Assembly (NCBI RefSeq): GCF_036373705.1 | Contig: NC_089863.1 | Location: 9,993,857-10,057,856 of the forward strand | DNA: 64,000 nt | Direction of reading: 5' to 3' | Source of the DNA: Amia ocellicauda | Lineage: Eukaryota > Chordata > Actinopteri > Amiiformes > Amiidae | Shown here: piece by piece, positions 49,360-62,248 of the stretch | How positions within the stretch are numbered: the first letter of the stretch is position 1 | Layout: each line of letters begins with the position of its first letter | Program-made: the position numbers and the translations under genes | Notes under the pieces: generated by a model | What the model saw: only the letters and a program-made list of their open reading frames with translations | The model's database searches: none | What the model was told of the DNA's origin: nothing

Positions 49360-51822
49360 GTCACACTGCGCTGCCCTACAGTCACCAGTGCCACCGTCAC
49401 ACTGCGCTGCCCTACAGTCACCAGTGCCACCGTCACACTGCGCTGCCCTAGTCACCAGTGCCACCGTCACACTGCGCTGCCCTACAGTCACCAGTGCCAC
49501 CGTCACACTGCGCTGCCCTAGTCACCAGTGCCACCGTCACACTGCGCTGCCCTACAGTCACCAGTGCCACCGTCACACTGCGCTGCCCTACAGTCACCAG
49601 TGCCACCGTCACACTGCGCTGCCCTAGTCACCAGTGCCACCGTCACACTGCGCTGCCCTACAGTCACCAGTGCCACCGTCACACTGCGCTGCCCTACAGT
49701 CACCAGTGCCACCGTCACACTGCGCTGCCCTAGTCACCAGTGCCACCGTCACACTGCGCTGCCCTACAGTCACCAGTGCCACCGTCACACTGCGCTGCCC
49801 TACAGTCACCAGTGCCACCGTCACACTGCGCTGCCCTAGTCACCAGTGCCACCGTCACACTGCGCTGCCCTACAGTCACCAGTGCCACCGTCACACTGCG
49901 CTGCCCTACAGTCACCAGTGCCACCGTCACACTGCGCTGCCCTACAGTCACCAGTGCCACCGTCACACTGCGCTGCCCTAGTCACCAGTGCCACCGTCAC
50001 ACTGCGCTGCCCTAGTCACCAGTGCCACCGTCACACTGCGCTGCCCTAGTCACCAGTGCCACCGTCACACTGCGCTGCCCTAGTCACCAGTGCCACCGTC
50101 ACACTGCGCTGCCCTACAGTCACCAGTGCCACCGTCACACTGCGCTGCCCTACAGTCACCAGTGCCACCGTCACACTGCGCTGCCCTAGTCACCAGTGCC
50201 ACCGTCACACTGCGCTGCCCTAGTCACCAGTGCCACCGTCACACTGCGCTGCCCTAGTCACCAGTGCCACCGTCACACTGCGCTGCCCTAGTCACCAGTG
50301 CCACCGTCACACTGCGCTGCCCTAGTCACCAGTGCCACCGTCACACTGCGCTGCCCTACAGTCACCAGTGCCACCGTCACACTGCGCTGCCCTACAGTCA
50401 CCAGTGCCACCGTCACACTGCGCTGCCCTAGTCACCAGTGCCACCGTCACACTGCGCTGCCCTAGTCACCAGTGCCACCGTCACACTGTGCTGCCCTAGT
50501 CACCAGTGCCACCGTCACACTGCGCTGCCCTACAGTCACCAGTGCCACCGTCACACTGCGCTGCCCTAGTCACCAGTGCCACCGTCACACTGCGCTGCCC
50601 TACAGTCACCAGTGCCACCGTCACACTGCGCTGCCCTAGTCACCAGTGCCACCGTCACACTGCGCTGCCCTAGTCACCAGTGCCACCGTCACACTGCGCT
50701 GCCCTAGTCACCAGTGCCACCGTCACACTGCGCTGCCCTAGTCACCAGTGCCACCGTCACACTGCTCTGCCCTACAGTCACCAGTGCCACCGTCACACTG
50801 CGCTGCCCTAGTCACCAGTGCCACCGTCACACTGCGCTGCCCTAGTCACCAGTGCCACCGTCACACTGCGCTGCCCTACAGTCACCAGTGCCACCGTCAC
50901 ACTGTGCTGCCCTAGTCACCAGTGCCACCGTCACACTGCGCTGCCCTACAGTCACCAGTGCCACCGTCACACTGCGCTGCCCTACAGTCACCAGTGCCAC
51001 CGTCACACTGCGCTGCCCTACAGTCACCAGTGCCACCGTCACACTGCACTGCCCTAGTCACCAGTGCCACCGTCACACTGCGCTGCCCTAGTCACCAGTG
51101 CCACCGTCACACTGCGCTGCCCTACAGTCACCAGTGCCACCGTCACACTGCGCTGCCCTAGTCACCAGTGCCACCGTCACACTGCGCTGCCCTAGTCACC
51201 AGTGCCACCGTCACACTGCGCTGCCCTAGTCACCAGTGCCACCGTCACACTGCGCTGCCCTAGTCACCAGTGCCACCGTCACACTGCGCTGCCCTACAGT
51301 CACCAGTGCCACCGTCACACTGCGCTGCCCTACAGTCACCAGTGCCACCGTCACACTGCGCTGCCCTACAGTCACCAGTGCCACCGTCACACTGCGCTGC
51401 CCTAGTCACCAGTGCCACCGTCACACTGCGCTGCCCTAGTCACCAGTGCCACCGTCACACTGCGCTGCCCTACAGTCACCAGTGCCACCGTCACACTGCG
51501 CTGCCCTAGTCACCAGTGCCACCGTCACACTGCGCTGCCCTAGTCACCAGTGCCACCGTCACACTGCGCTGCCCTAGTCACCAGTGCCACCGTCACACTG
51601 CGCTGCCCTAGTCACCAGTGCCACCGTCACACTGCGCTGCCCTACAGTCACCAGTGCCACCGTCACACTGCGCTGCCCAAGTCACCAGTGCCACCGTCAC
51701 ACTGCGCTGCCCTAGTCACCAGTGCCACCGTCACACTGCGCTGCCCTAGTCACCAGTGCCACCGTCACACTGCGCTGCCCTACAGTCACCAGTGCCACCG
51801 TCACACTGCGCTGCCCTAGTCT
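49360..51822. repeat. 34/36-bp minisatellite in CHD8 intron 1
   Basis: About 70 units of CACCAGTGCCACCGTCACAC plus TGCGCTGCCCTA(CA)GT. Two forms differ only by CA (CTAGTC, 34 bp; CTACAGTC, 36 bp) and are interspersed. Very few substitutions exist (for example near 50488, 50765, 50903, 51048, 51679), which implies recent homogenisation. Frames through it are artefacts. Confidence 0.97.
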
Positions 51823-53100
51823 CAATATATTGTACTAGTCCAACTGTCACACTGTATGGTACTAGAGCCACCACAAATGCACTGTCACACTGTATGGCAC
51901 TAGTCACTAGTACACTGTTACTCTACTGCACTACAGCCACTGTAATGCACATTTACTATACAGTCACTATCACATTGTCACTGTATTGTGCTGTGCGTGT
52001 CACTTATTGTACTATCCGTCATCCTGCAGTCAATATTACACTGCACTGTGACATACTGTTACAGTGACTGCCACTATCACTATCACAGTCACTGTACTGC
52101 CACTGGCACCCTGCAGCCACTGTACTGTCAATATTAAACTGTCACCGTATTAGAGCATTGCCCTATTGTCACTGCAATACAATTACCAATAAAAACAGTC
52201 AAGCAACCTAACCACAAATGACAAAACTATTTTACCAGCCGACACAGGGAGAGGCGGAGACACCCGGCCCCACTGCACCCCACCTGACGGCGCAGAAATC
52301 GCATCGGTGCCGTCTGAGCCGCTGGCACTGCTTTCCCTCGGCCGGCAAACAGAGCCCAAAAAACAACAACACAGGCCGGGGCAGGAGGAGGGGGACCCGG
52401 GGACAGAGGCGCCGGTGTCACAGGTTACTACCACGCATCCCACTGGGTCATGCACAGCTGCCGATCACAGCGGGCCGGGACTCCCTTCTCCACCTCCTGA
52501 CGCTGAACGTCCGACGCGGGAGAGAGGGAGCCGTGCGCCGGACAGCAGCGTCACGCAACCCCCCCCCCAAGTCCCGGCCACACCGCCCCACCGCTCCGGC
52601 ATCCTCCAAGCCTGGGAGTGCGGACCACACGACGCTGCACTGCATTGCATTGCATTGCATTGCATTACAGCACGACACTGTTTAAACCGCTGCTGTGGAT
52701 CATACTATAGTCATGCATGTAATAGAATAGGAAGGAGCAGTGCGGGGATCTGCAAAGGGGTCGGGAGATCGTACCCAGTCTTGTGCATCCCGTCCGGGGC
52801 AGAGATGCGCTCTAACCCCATGCCATTTCATTTTGCGTGCATTCAGTTCAAACCGAAAATAACTACCCTGTGCACAAAACCGACGTCCAATCCGGTCTGT
52901 GCTTGCGTGCGGGGTGAGGTTAGCGATCGGTCGCCTCCACAGCAGCTCCCCGTGTTGTTGTTTTTAACCACCACTAATGCACTCGTTTCACACAAACAGA
53001 AAGGGGGACAAGAGAGGGGGGAAGGGGCAGAGAGAGGCGGTAGCTGGATCCCACCCGGTCCCCCTGCAGATGCTGCCGGGACCGTCAAGCCCGATGCGGT
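51823..53100. other. diverged repeat edge and approach to CpG island
   Basis: 51823-52180 is diverged CACTGTCAC-like sequence, probably decayed array. From 52250 GC content rises. A TTGCA pentanucleotide repeat lies at about 52640-52668. No gene recognised. Confidence 0.5.
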
Positions 53101-53960
53101 GCGAGGATGATGGAGGCGGACCATCACAACATTCACAACAATAACAGCGGGACGAGCGCTAACGCAGCCGGCGCTTCACACGCACACGACCCCAATGACC
53201 AGACAGCCGATGGAGAGCTACTCACCGCCCGGGCAGGCCCCCCCCGGCTCTCCTGCCTCCAGCCCCGCTTCACTTCGGCGTCTCGCAAAAAACCGAAAAG
53301 CCCCACCAGCAACGTGCTCCCTAGTCTCCCCTGCTACGTACAAACACTCCCGTTGTGCAACGCAGGCCGCAAGCCGCGCTGGCGCCGCCGCCGAGCCTCG
53401 CCGAGCGCAGTGGCCGCCGTGAAGGTTACATGCCGGCCCCCCAACTCTCCGTGGGCTAATTTCGGGGTGTAAGATGTACCTGTACCTCGACACACATGGC
53501 TTTCTGCGTCGCTCACAACACTGTGCGCTACAGGAAACGGCCGGACTCAAGCAGGAACTAACTTTCTTGCCAACGCCAGCCTCGCCGTATCCGTCTGTGC
53601 GCCTTCCGCCCCGCCCCCTGCCCGCGATCCTCGAAGCTTATTGGTGGACGGTGGCGACGTCCGCTCCGCTTGGGCGTCGCTATTGGTTTAGAGGGCCGTC
53701 CGTCGTGCCGGTTTCGGGGAACGAAGGGGGCGGGAGGGACGGAGACAGAGCCAGGCGGCGACCCGAGCGGCGGCGGTAGTTTGGTTGAGGCGGCAGCGGG
53801 GATTGAGGCCTAGCGGGTTTCGGGGCGGATTTGAAGCCTGCGGCTCGCAGTGGCCGTGTTGACGGTGGCTGCCGAGCCCAACACACGCGTCCGCACTCGG
53901 CACAGCTCGGCGGGCGACGGATACAGAGCCGTAAACAAACCCAGGAAAACGTCACGCCAG
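53100..53960 (-). promoter_or_regulatory. CpG-island promoter and non-coding exon 1 of CHD8 (inferred)
   Basis: CpG-dense sequence with two inverted CCAAT-type boxes (ATTGG at about 53640 and 53682). On the minus strand GGGCG followed by GTGAGTAGC at 53226/53225 is a strong splice donor, so a minus-strand exon ends at 53226. The next plausible acceptor for it is the one just before the CHD8 start codon at 48480. Exon and gene link are inferred; the start of transcription is not placed. Confidence 0.55.
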
Positions 53961-54560
53961 AGGGTGAACAACAACAAAATACACCCTTTAGCCCCCGACC
54001 TCAGACACTGGGATGATTTAGGAGTGATGAGCACAACCTGGGCGATTCATCCCCCTTTGAACAGGAAAACATGTATTTGTTCCAGACTTAAAATAGATAC
54101 ACATTAAGAAAAGTTATTTTTGCTGAGGTAAAATAGGCACTTCTTGGCCAAATGTAGTTCCAATGTAATGAATTAAACTAAAACTAAAAAATGTTTATAT
54201 AATTTTGGAATATGAACCACAAACCTACTTTTAGCATTTTGATTGATGCCCTCATTCTTATTGATCAATTTAATAATTTGATGTTAATTATAATGTATCA
54301 ATTGGTCACTCTATTGTATTGCCATTTAACAAACACCTTGGGTTATTAATTTATGAATAATTATAATTAATTAATATAACTGTAGGAAATGGCATAATTC
54401 CATATGAGCATATATTTTCTGCAGTACATGGCTGGAGACCCCGCTGTGCTGCACTGTGTCTCTCAGGACCAGGGCTGAGACCCCCAGTCGGTGGCTTTTG
54501 TCCCTCTACCCAGTTTTGAAAAGAGAGACGATTGTTGTGTCGAGAGCAGCGGCCATCAGT
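53961..54560. other. AT-rich stretch between CHD8 promoter and EMC4 end
   Basis: Mostly AT-rich unique sequence. No exon, RNA gene or repeat array recognised. Confidence 0.5.
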
Positions 54561-54591
54561 GACAGTCGGACACAGTGTTTATATCACAGTC

Positions 54592-54597
54592 TTTATT
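54592..54597 (-). terminator. candidate EMC4 polyadenylation signal
   Basis: AATAAA on the minus strand (TTTATT on plus), about 285 bases after the EMC4 stop codon. Confidence 0.6.
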
Positions 54598-54878
54598 GCG
54601 TCACACAGGAGGGCTCGGTTCACAGCCCCCTATCAACACATAAACATTACCCTCCCACCCCACCTCTCCCTCTATCACCACCACCCCCGTCCCTGCATCC
54701 TCTTCACCATCTCTCCGGCTGCAATTGAACACAGCGTGTGTGTGTCGGTGTATTAGTGGGTCAACGTGTTTGTGAGTGAGAGTGTTGGTGTGTATCTGCT
54801 GCAGGGCAGGAACAGTAGGGGTTGTGTCCATCTGTCCTGTTGTCCTGCTGTCTGTCCATCTACCAGTCTGTCTTTCCA

Positions 54879-57800
54879 TCACAACACCATCCCTCCTCCC
54901 ATTATCTCCATCCGCTACAAAATAAGAGAAAACGAGGTTAATCAAGTTGCAGTACAGACACTGACTGGGGCCCCTGTACTGTACTGTATATACACACCTG
55001 GAGTACACACACTGTACTGTAGATATACACCTGTACTACACACACTGTACTGTACATATACACCTGGAGTACACACTGTACTGTACATATACACCTGGAG
55101 TGCACACACTGTACTGTATATATACACCTGTACTACACACACTTTACTGTATATATACACCTGTACTACACACACTGTACTGTATATATACACCTGGAGT
55201 GCACACACTGTACTGTATATATACACCTGGAGTACACACACTACTGTATATATACACCTGGAGGACACACACTGTACTGTATATATACACCTGGAGTACA
55301 CACACTGTACTGTAGATATACACCTGGAGTACACACACAGTACTGTAGATATACACCTGGAGTCCACACACTGTACTGTAGATATACACCTGGAGTACAC
55401 ACACTGTACTGTAGATATACACCTGGAGTACACACACTGTACTGTAGATATACACCTGGAGTACACACACTGTACTGTATATATACACCTGGAGTACACA
55501 CTGTACTGTATATATACACCTGGAGTACACACACTGTACTGTATATATACACCTGGAGTACACACACTGTACTGTATATATACACCTGGAGTACACACAC
55601 TGTACTGTATATATACACCTGGAGTACACACACTGTACTGTATATATACACCTGGAGTACACACACTGTACTGTATATATACACCTGGAGTACACACACT
55701 GTACTGTATATATACACCTGGAGTACACACACTGTACTGTATATATACACCTGGAGTACACACACTGTACTGTATATATACACCTGGAGTACACACACTG
55801 TACTGTATATATACACCTGGAGTACACACACTGTACTGTATATATACACCTGGAGTACACTGTACTGTATATATACACCTGGAGTCCACACACTGTACTG
55901 TATATATATATACACCTGTACTACACACACTGTACTGTATATATACACCTGGAGTCCACACACTGTACTGTAGATATACACCTGGAGTACACACACTGTA
56001 CTGTATATATACACCTGGAGATCACACACTGTACTGTATATATACACCTGGAGTACACACACTGTACTGTATATATACACCTGGACTACACACACTGTAC
56101 TGTATATATACACCTGGAGATCACACACTGTACTGTATATATACACCTGGAGATCACACACTGTACTGTATATATATATACACCTGTACTACACACACTG
56201 TACTGTATATATACACCTGGAGTCCACACACTGTACTGTATATATACACCTGGAGTACACACACTGTACTGTATATATACACCTGGACTACACACACTGT
56301 ACTGTATATATACACCTGGAGATCACACACTGTACTGTATATATACACCTGGAGTCCACACACTGTACTGTATATATATATACACCTGTACTACACACAC
56401 TGTACTGTATATATACACCTGGAGATCACACACTGTACTGTATATATATATACACCTGTACTACACACACTGTACTGTATATATACACCTGGAGATCACA
56501 CACTGTACTGTATATATATATACACCTGTACTACACACACTGTACTGTATATATACACCTGGAGATCACACACTGTACTGTATATATACACCTGGAGTAC
56601 ACACACTGTACTGTATATATACACCTGGACTACACACACTGTACTGTATATATACACCTGGAGATCACACACTGTACTGTATATATACACCTGGAGTCCA
56701 CACACTGTACTGTATATATATATACACCTGTACTACACACACTGTACTGTATATATACACCTGGAGTCCACACACTGTACTGTAGATATACACCTGGAGT
56801 ACACACACTGTACTGTATATATACACCTGGAGATCACACACTGTACTGTATATATACACCTGGAGTACACACACTGTACTGTATATATACACCTGGACTA
56901 CACACACTGTACTGTATATATACACCTGGAGATCACACACTGTACTGTATATATACACCTGGAGATCACACACTGTACTGTATATATACACCTGGAGAAC
57001 ACACCCTGTATGCTAGCTTACCTGGGGTGGTTCTATGAAGGCCAGCCAATCAGAGGAGTGCGTGGGCAGGAGTCCCATTGATTGACACTTGTAGACAGCC
57101 AATGCCAGGCCCAACAGGTTGCCGATGAAGTAGACCAGGCCCTGTAGCCACTGCTGACTGGAGCTCTCCAGCAACTTGAAGGCTGAGAGAGAGGGAGGCA
57201 GTGTGTGGAGGAGTTTAGTGTGGTGTCAGGCAGTTCAGTGTAGTATAGTGTAGTGAAGTACTGCAGTATAGTGCAATGCAGTGCTGCGGTAGAGACTCAC
57301 TGGCGGACACAGACATGAGCGCCTGTATGGGTCTCCAGGCCATCATGCACACCATCATGATGGGGAAGATGGAGATGGTGTTCCCTGACATGTACATGAT
57401 GAACAGGTTCATAGGGATCTGCTTCAGGGGGCCCAGGGCCACGTCCCAGCAACGCTGTTGGAGGGAGGGTGAGAAAGAGTTGAGTACAGGCTAACTGGAC
57501 ATTACAGTACATTAACTCTGCACTGAGGGAGAGGGGTCAGGGGTCAGGGGTTACCTTCTCCACCAGGTTCCTGTCCGTCTCCTGCACGCTGGTGTCAGGT
57601 ACCGGCTTGTCGGAGTACCCGATCGGATAGAGAGCATCGCCCTGGTTACTCTGTCTGTCCCCACGACCCCTGCAACACACAGACAGATAGACAGTTAGCA
57701 TCACAGATACAGAGTTTAGTATAGCTGGTTCTCATTGCAGTCAGTTACTGTATCAGTCAGGCAGTGCGTCAGACCGCCACTGGGTCAGTACCTGCTGCTT

Positions 57801-57901
57801 CCCAGACTCAACTCCAGGGCCCACTTCAGTCTCCTGGCCCCTGCCCCTCCGCCTCCCCTCGTCGACACCGCCCCACCACCCAAGCTCCCTGGAGACGCCA
57901 T
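54879..57901 (-). CDS. emc4: ER membrane protein complex subunit 4
   Basis: Subunit of the EMC, the ER insertase for tail-anchored and multipass membrane proteins. Five coding exons, 57792-57901, 57555-57669, 57301-57454, 57022-57182 and 54879-54914, join in phase to 191 residues (human 183). The start [10 protein letters not shown] leads into RRLKWALEL. Then come [20 protein letters not shown] and [18 protein letters not shown], a membrane segment ([21 protein letters not shown]) and a second one ([16 protein letters not shown]). It ends [14 protein letters not shown] then [12 protein letters not shown], matching the human end. The last coding exon is only 36 nt and is separated from the rest by a 2.1-kb intron filled with minisatellite. 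A 5' UTR acceptor at 57946-57947 and an upstream donor at 58436 suggest one non-coding exon. Confidence 0.96.
54970..57008. repeat. 33-bp minisatellite in the last EMC4 intron
   Basis: About 60 units of TGTACTGTATATATACACCT plus GGAGTACACACAC, with variants GGAGATCACACAC, TGTACTACACACAC and TATATATATA expansions. Long frames on both strands are repeat artefacts. The array reaches within 15 bp of the donor at 57021. Confidence 0.96.
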
Positions 57902-58436
57902 TAGGGGTCACCTCCGTCCAATCTCCAGCCGTGGAACACCGAGATCTGGAAAATAAAAACACACACACATGAATGTGAGATGTGGCTTATTTACACGCAG
58001 TCCGCTAAGAAGGAATAAATACACCAAGTTAAAATACAGGGTTACACAACATAAGAAACTAGATATGTCCAGGCAGTGTGTGGCTACCTGTGTGTGTATA
58101 CAAATGTACTCTGTACTATTGAAATTAATAGTCATTTGTCTGTTTGTTGGGCAGCTACACAGAATTAATTACCACTACTACAATGTCCACTTCTAAATGT
58201 TAACAATAATACTGGGACTCTCAATACAGCAGGTCCTAGTACGGCACAGCAATTTAATAGGCTAATACTACCATTATAATGTAATTATCACTAAGAAATA
58301 GCAACTTTAATACTTCTACTAGTGCTCCCACTACGCCTATGTAATTGAAGACATCTGCTGCTGGTGCTACTACTACTTATAATACTACATTGTAAGGATT
58401 TAAACATCTGGTTAAGTGAGTATTGCTCCATCTCAC

Positions 58437-58760
58437 CTCTCCCGTCTGTGATCAATACCTCACTGCAAAGCCGGCTGTCTCCGTGTCACAGGCGACCAAC
58501 AAAACATGAATCTTAATAATAAAATAAATAAACAGAAGCACGACAGCTGACAATAAAGACAGACTTTCAATCGCCGTGTTTTTTAACTCCGCTCTCTGTT
58601 GCCTTTAAAGATGACGTATTCGAGGTCATGGCGCCTGCGCCCCTCCACACAGCACGCCCGCCCGAGCACTGATAGGGGGCTTGCGAGAAATGGGCGGCGC
58701 ATGTCATTAGACGTCACCACGGCGGCCATCTTTGTGAGGGATGTTTCTAGAAACTGCTTT
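58437..58760 (-). promoter_or_regulatory. EMC4 promoter and non-coding first exon (inferred)
   Basis: A donor (GGGAGAG then GTGAGATGG) lies at 58437/58436 on the minus strand. Above it lies a GC-rich segment with a TGACGTCT element near 58710 and GGCGGCCATCTTTGT at about 58721-58735, a YY1-type motif often found at housekeeping starts. Orientation suits EMC4. An open frame on the plus strand here is probably chance. Confidence 0.5.
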
Positions 58761-58769
58761 GCATTGCAC

Positions 58770-59119
58770 TTATTCCAGGAAATGATGGCAAGACTTCTGA
58801 AGATGTATTATCGATTAATTACTTTAATCATTAAATACAGTAAAGAAGAGGAAAAACTATATTATTTATCTCATTATATTTTTAACTAAATTCCCATAAA
58901 TGCAAATGGATAAATACAAGACCTTCCTTGCTTGTTTTTCATATATATATATACACACCTTATTGTGTAATCCTTAAAATGTATAATTTGTGTAAATCTG
59001 CTGTTACATAAATATATATAAAAAAAATGATAGTCCTCATGTGTGTAAATGTATGTGTGTGTGATATAACCACACAGTGGCACTGTCCCAGAAACACACA
59101 CACACAACAGTTGGATAAA
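58770..59119. other. AT-rich intergenic stretch before CYLD 3' end
   Basis: AT-rich sequence with short TATATA and TGTGTG patches. No feature recognised. Confidence 0.5.
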
Positions 59120-59122
59120 CTT

Positions 59123-59128
59123 TTTATT
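59123..59128 (-). terminator. candidate CYLD polyadenylation signal
   Basis: AATAAA on the minus strand, about 330 bases after the stop codon at 59458-59460. A GT repeat (about 59390-59414) lies in the 3' UTR. Confidence 0.5.
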
Positions 59129-59386
59129 ATTTAGATGTATCTTATAATCCATGTAAAACTGCATATTAAATTAATCTTCACCATCTTTAAAAAAGCAGGG
59201 AAGATATCAACACACAGAAAGTATATAAAAATACATATATATACATAACTTTATATGTGATAAAGGCCTCTCTCTCTCATTCTTAAACAATTTGTTTCTA
59301 ATATATACACACTCATATGGATGGTTGTATTGAAGGTCTTTTCATCGTCATCTACTTTATCCCCAGCCACCCAACCCCTGCTCTGC

Positions 59387-59418
<32 letters not shown>

Positions 59419-59457
59419 ATACAGTATGTTATTCCCACGGGGTGTGTACAGTGGGAG

Positions 59458-62205
59458 TTATTTGTACAGGCTGAGCTCAGGGCTGTGGTAGAGACACATG
59501 TAGGCATCGCACAGCAGTCTGCGGGGACGGCCCTGCAGGGACCCCGGCACCAGCTCGCTCAGCTGCGCCGCACTCAGACGCAGGTAGGGGGCGACCTCAG
59601 GGCATGGGCTCACCTGGGGGATATTGAAGCCATTCTGGCCTCCTGAAAAAGACAGAGAGAGAGAGAGAGTCAGTGAGACACATACACACAGTAAGAGAGA
59701 GAGAGAGAGAGAGGAACTGAGAGGAAAAAAAGAAACACAGCGATTCAAAAGAGAGTGAGAGAGTCATCCAGTCAAACCTCCTCACCCTCTCTGTCGGCCA
59801 TACTGTCGAAGAACAGCCAATCAGCATCACCGGGGCCGTGCTTCACGAAGCTCACATAGTGGCTGGTCTCAATGCACAGCACGGCGAAGAGCTCCAATCG
59901 CTGACGAGCTAGAGCCACTGGGTCCGCCCCCAGCTTCGCCCACTGGGCCTCAGGCACGCCCACCCGCCGGGGGTTGTGGGAGCCACGCTTCCTGTGGCTG
60001 TGCACCTGAAAGGGGAAGAGACGGGAAATTACTGGGGCCTGCCGAGCTGTCAATCAAACAGCGCCTGGAATTGACTGTCAATCAAGGAGGTCTGGAAAAT
60101 GACTGGGGCTAGGTTAGTGTCAGAGTAAGAGCACAGGTGTGCGGGGTGTACAGATGTGCTCAGGTGCGTTACCTGTTTGCTGCAGATGTTGCAATATTGT
60201 TTGATGTGCCCGGGGGTGATGTCTGTGTCCTCGTAGCACTGCACACACTCCCACACTGCCACTGACTGACAGATAGTGCACTGCCTCAGGGCTGAAAGAC
60301 ACAGACAGACAGACGGGTGTGAGTTACAGACATGCAGACAGATGAAAGATACGCAGACAGACAGACACGTGTGAGATACAGACAGACAGATAGTCAGGTG
60401 TGTGTGTCTCACTGTCGTCCAGCAGGTCAGTAATGTCCAGGGTCAGCGAGGGCAGAACCGCCTCAAACATCTTATAGTCCTTCCCAAAGCGAGGGGTCAG
60501 GAGCAACAGACAGGAGGGGGCCTGAGAAAGAGAGAGCGAGTAATTACAGTGATATGGATGTAAGTTACTGACTGACTGACTGAGCAAGAAAGGGAGATGG
60601 AGGAGAAGAGAGGAGGGCAGACACAGAAACACAGATGGGGAGGGACAGAGAGAGAGAGAGAGACAGACTGAGAGTCGGAGAGGATCTCAGGAGAGGGGGA
60701 GTGCAGATGGGGCCAAGGGGTCGCCTGGGGGGGTCACCGACCTCGTGAAACTTGAGGTCGGCGTGGACGAATGACCACTCCAGCAGGGTCTGGATGCTGG
60801 GCACTCGCACGGCCGCAGGGTGCTGCGGGAACAGCTGGTACAGGAAACAGGCCTGGGGCTCCTGACTGTCGGACCTGAGAGAGAAAGAGAGTGAGAGAGG
60901 GAGAGGGAAAGAGAGTGAGACTGACTGACTGAACGATACGCTGACTGACACAGTGACACAATGGCTCTGTACCTGATCTTCAGAAGAGGTTCCACGTTCA
61001 GTAGCTGAAATAATTTATTGAGGAACTCCTCTGGGTCTGAAGGAGGAGAGAGGAGAGGGGGCAGTGAGAGACAGGAATACAGAGCCTGAGACACACTCAC
61101 TCACTTCCACACACACACACTCTCTCGCCCACTAACACTCGCACACACCTTTCTCCTCACTGGTGAAGCCACTGGACTGCCCAGCTTTCTCCAGGATCTT
61201 CCTCAAAGCCATGATCTTTGTGGCACAAACATATCCATCCCTGAGGGGAGAGAGGGAGCGAAACATTGAGAGACAGAGAGAGAGAGAGAGAGAGAGTGAT
61301 GCCGTGATGGGGGGAGTGGAGAAAGACCGCAATTCACTGGTCTGCACCTCCCTGGTAATCTATCCAGAGGGGGCATGTGACCCCCTTCAATAAAACAGGA
61401 AGTGTTTGGCTTCCTGTTGTGGTGCAGAGGCAGGGTGGAGTGCGGGGGTGGTGGGGGGGGGGGAGCGAGAGACGCGAATTGAACCCCGCCTCTGTGTCTC
61501 CTGAACCCCACCTTAGTGTCCCGACACAGCATCACAGGAGACAGAGACACAGAGATAAACAGTGAAACACACACAGAGAAGGAGTGACAGGGAGATGGAG
61601 CACGTGTGGGAGTATCTGACCTCCTGAGGGGGTTGACGATTTCGCTGCGCAGGAGGTCCTGGGCACGGAGGGCCGGTGGGGGGGCCTGGGGGATTGGGGG
61701 GCGCAGGAGCACGGAGTCCACGGCAGTGTTGAATGAAAACAGACTGAGAGAGAGAGAGAGAGAGAGAGAGAGGTTAATACAGTATAGTCCAGACACACTG
61801 ACTGACTGGCTGAAATGGACACTACAGTACATTAACACTGCCCTGAGAGATAGGGGCAGTGGAAGGAGGGATGAGGACAGGGCTCTCACCAAAAAAGAGA
61901 AGCGTCCAGGTAGCAGGAGTTGCAGTTGCCCTGTATTCCTTTTTTCCAGCCGCTGAATCGCTCCCTCGCTTCCTCCCCCTGCAGTGGTGGGGTGTGCTCC
62001 TCCACTCTCTCGCTCACCCAGTCTGCAAATGCTGGAGAGAGAGAGAGTACAATTACTGAAAAAATGTATAATTTCTGTATTTATTGTCCCCATCACCCTG
62101 TTCCTGAGCACTGGACCTGTCTGTCACTGCTTTGGCAACACTGGCGTCAATTAGTCATGCCAATAAAGCTTTATTTAATTGAATTGAATATAATTAAATG
62201 TAGAG

Positions 62206-62248
<43 letters not shown>

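Noticed and set aside
52307-53110. 267-codon plus-strand frame before the CpG island
   Set aside because: No recognisable domain and no splice context; GC-rich DNA favours chance open frames.
54766-57081. A 771-codon plus-strand frame and long minus frames
   Set aside because: They run through the 33-bp EMC4 intron minisatellite; the 33-bp unit is a multiple of three, so frames stay open by chance.
58599-58889. Plus-strand frame of 96 codons opposite the EMC4 promoter
   Set aside because: Overlaps a promoter-like segment with a YY1-type motif; the composition changes abruptly to AT-rich inside the frame.
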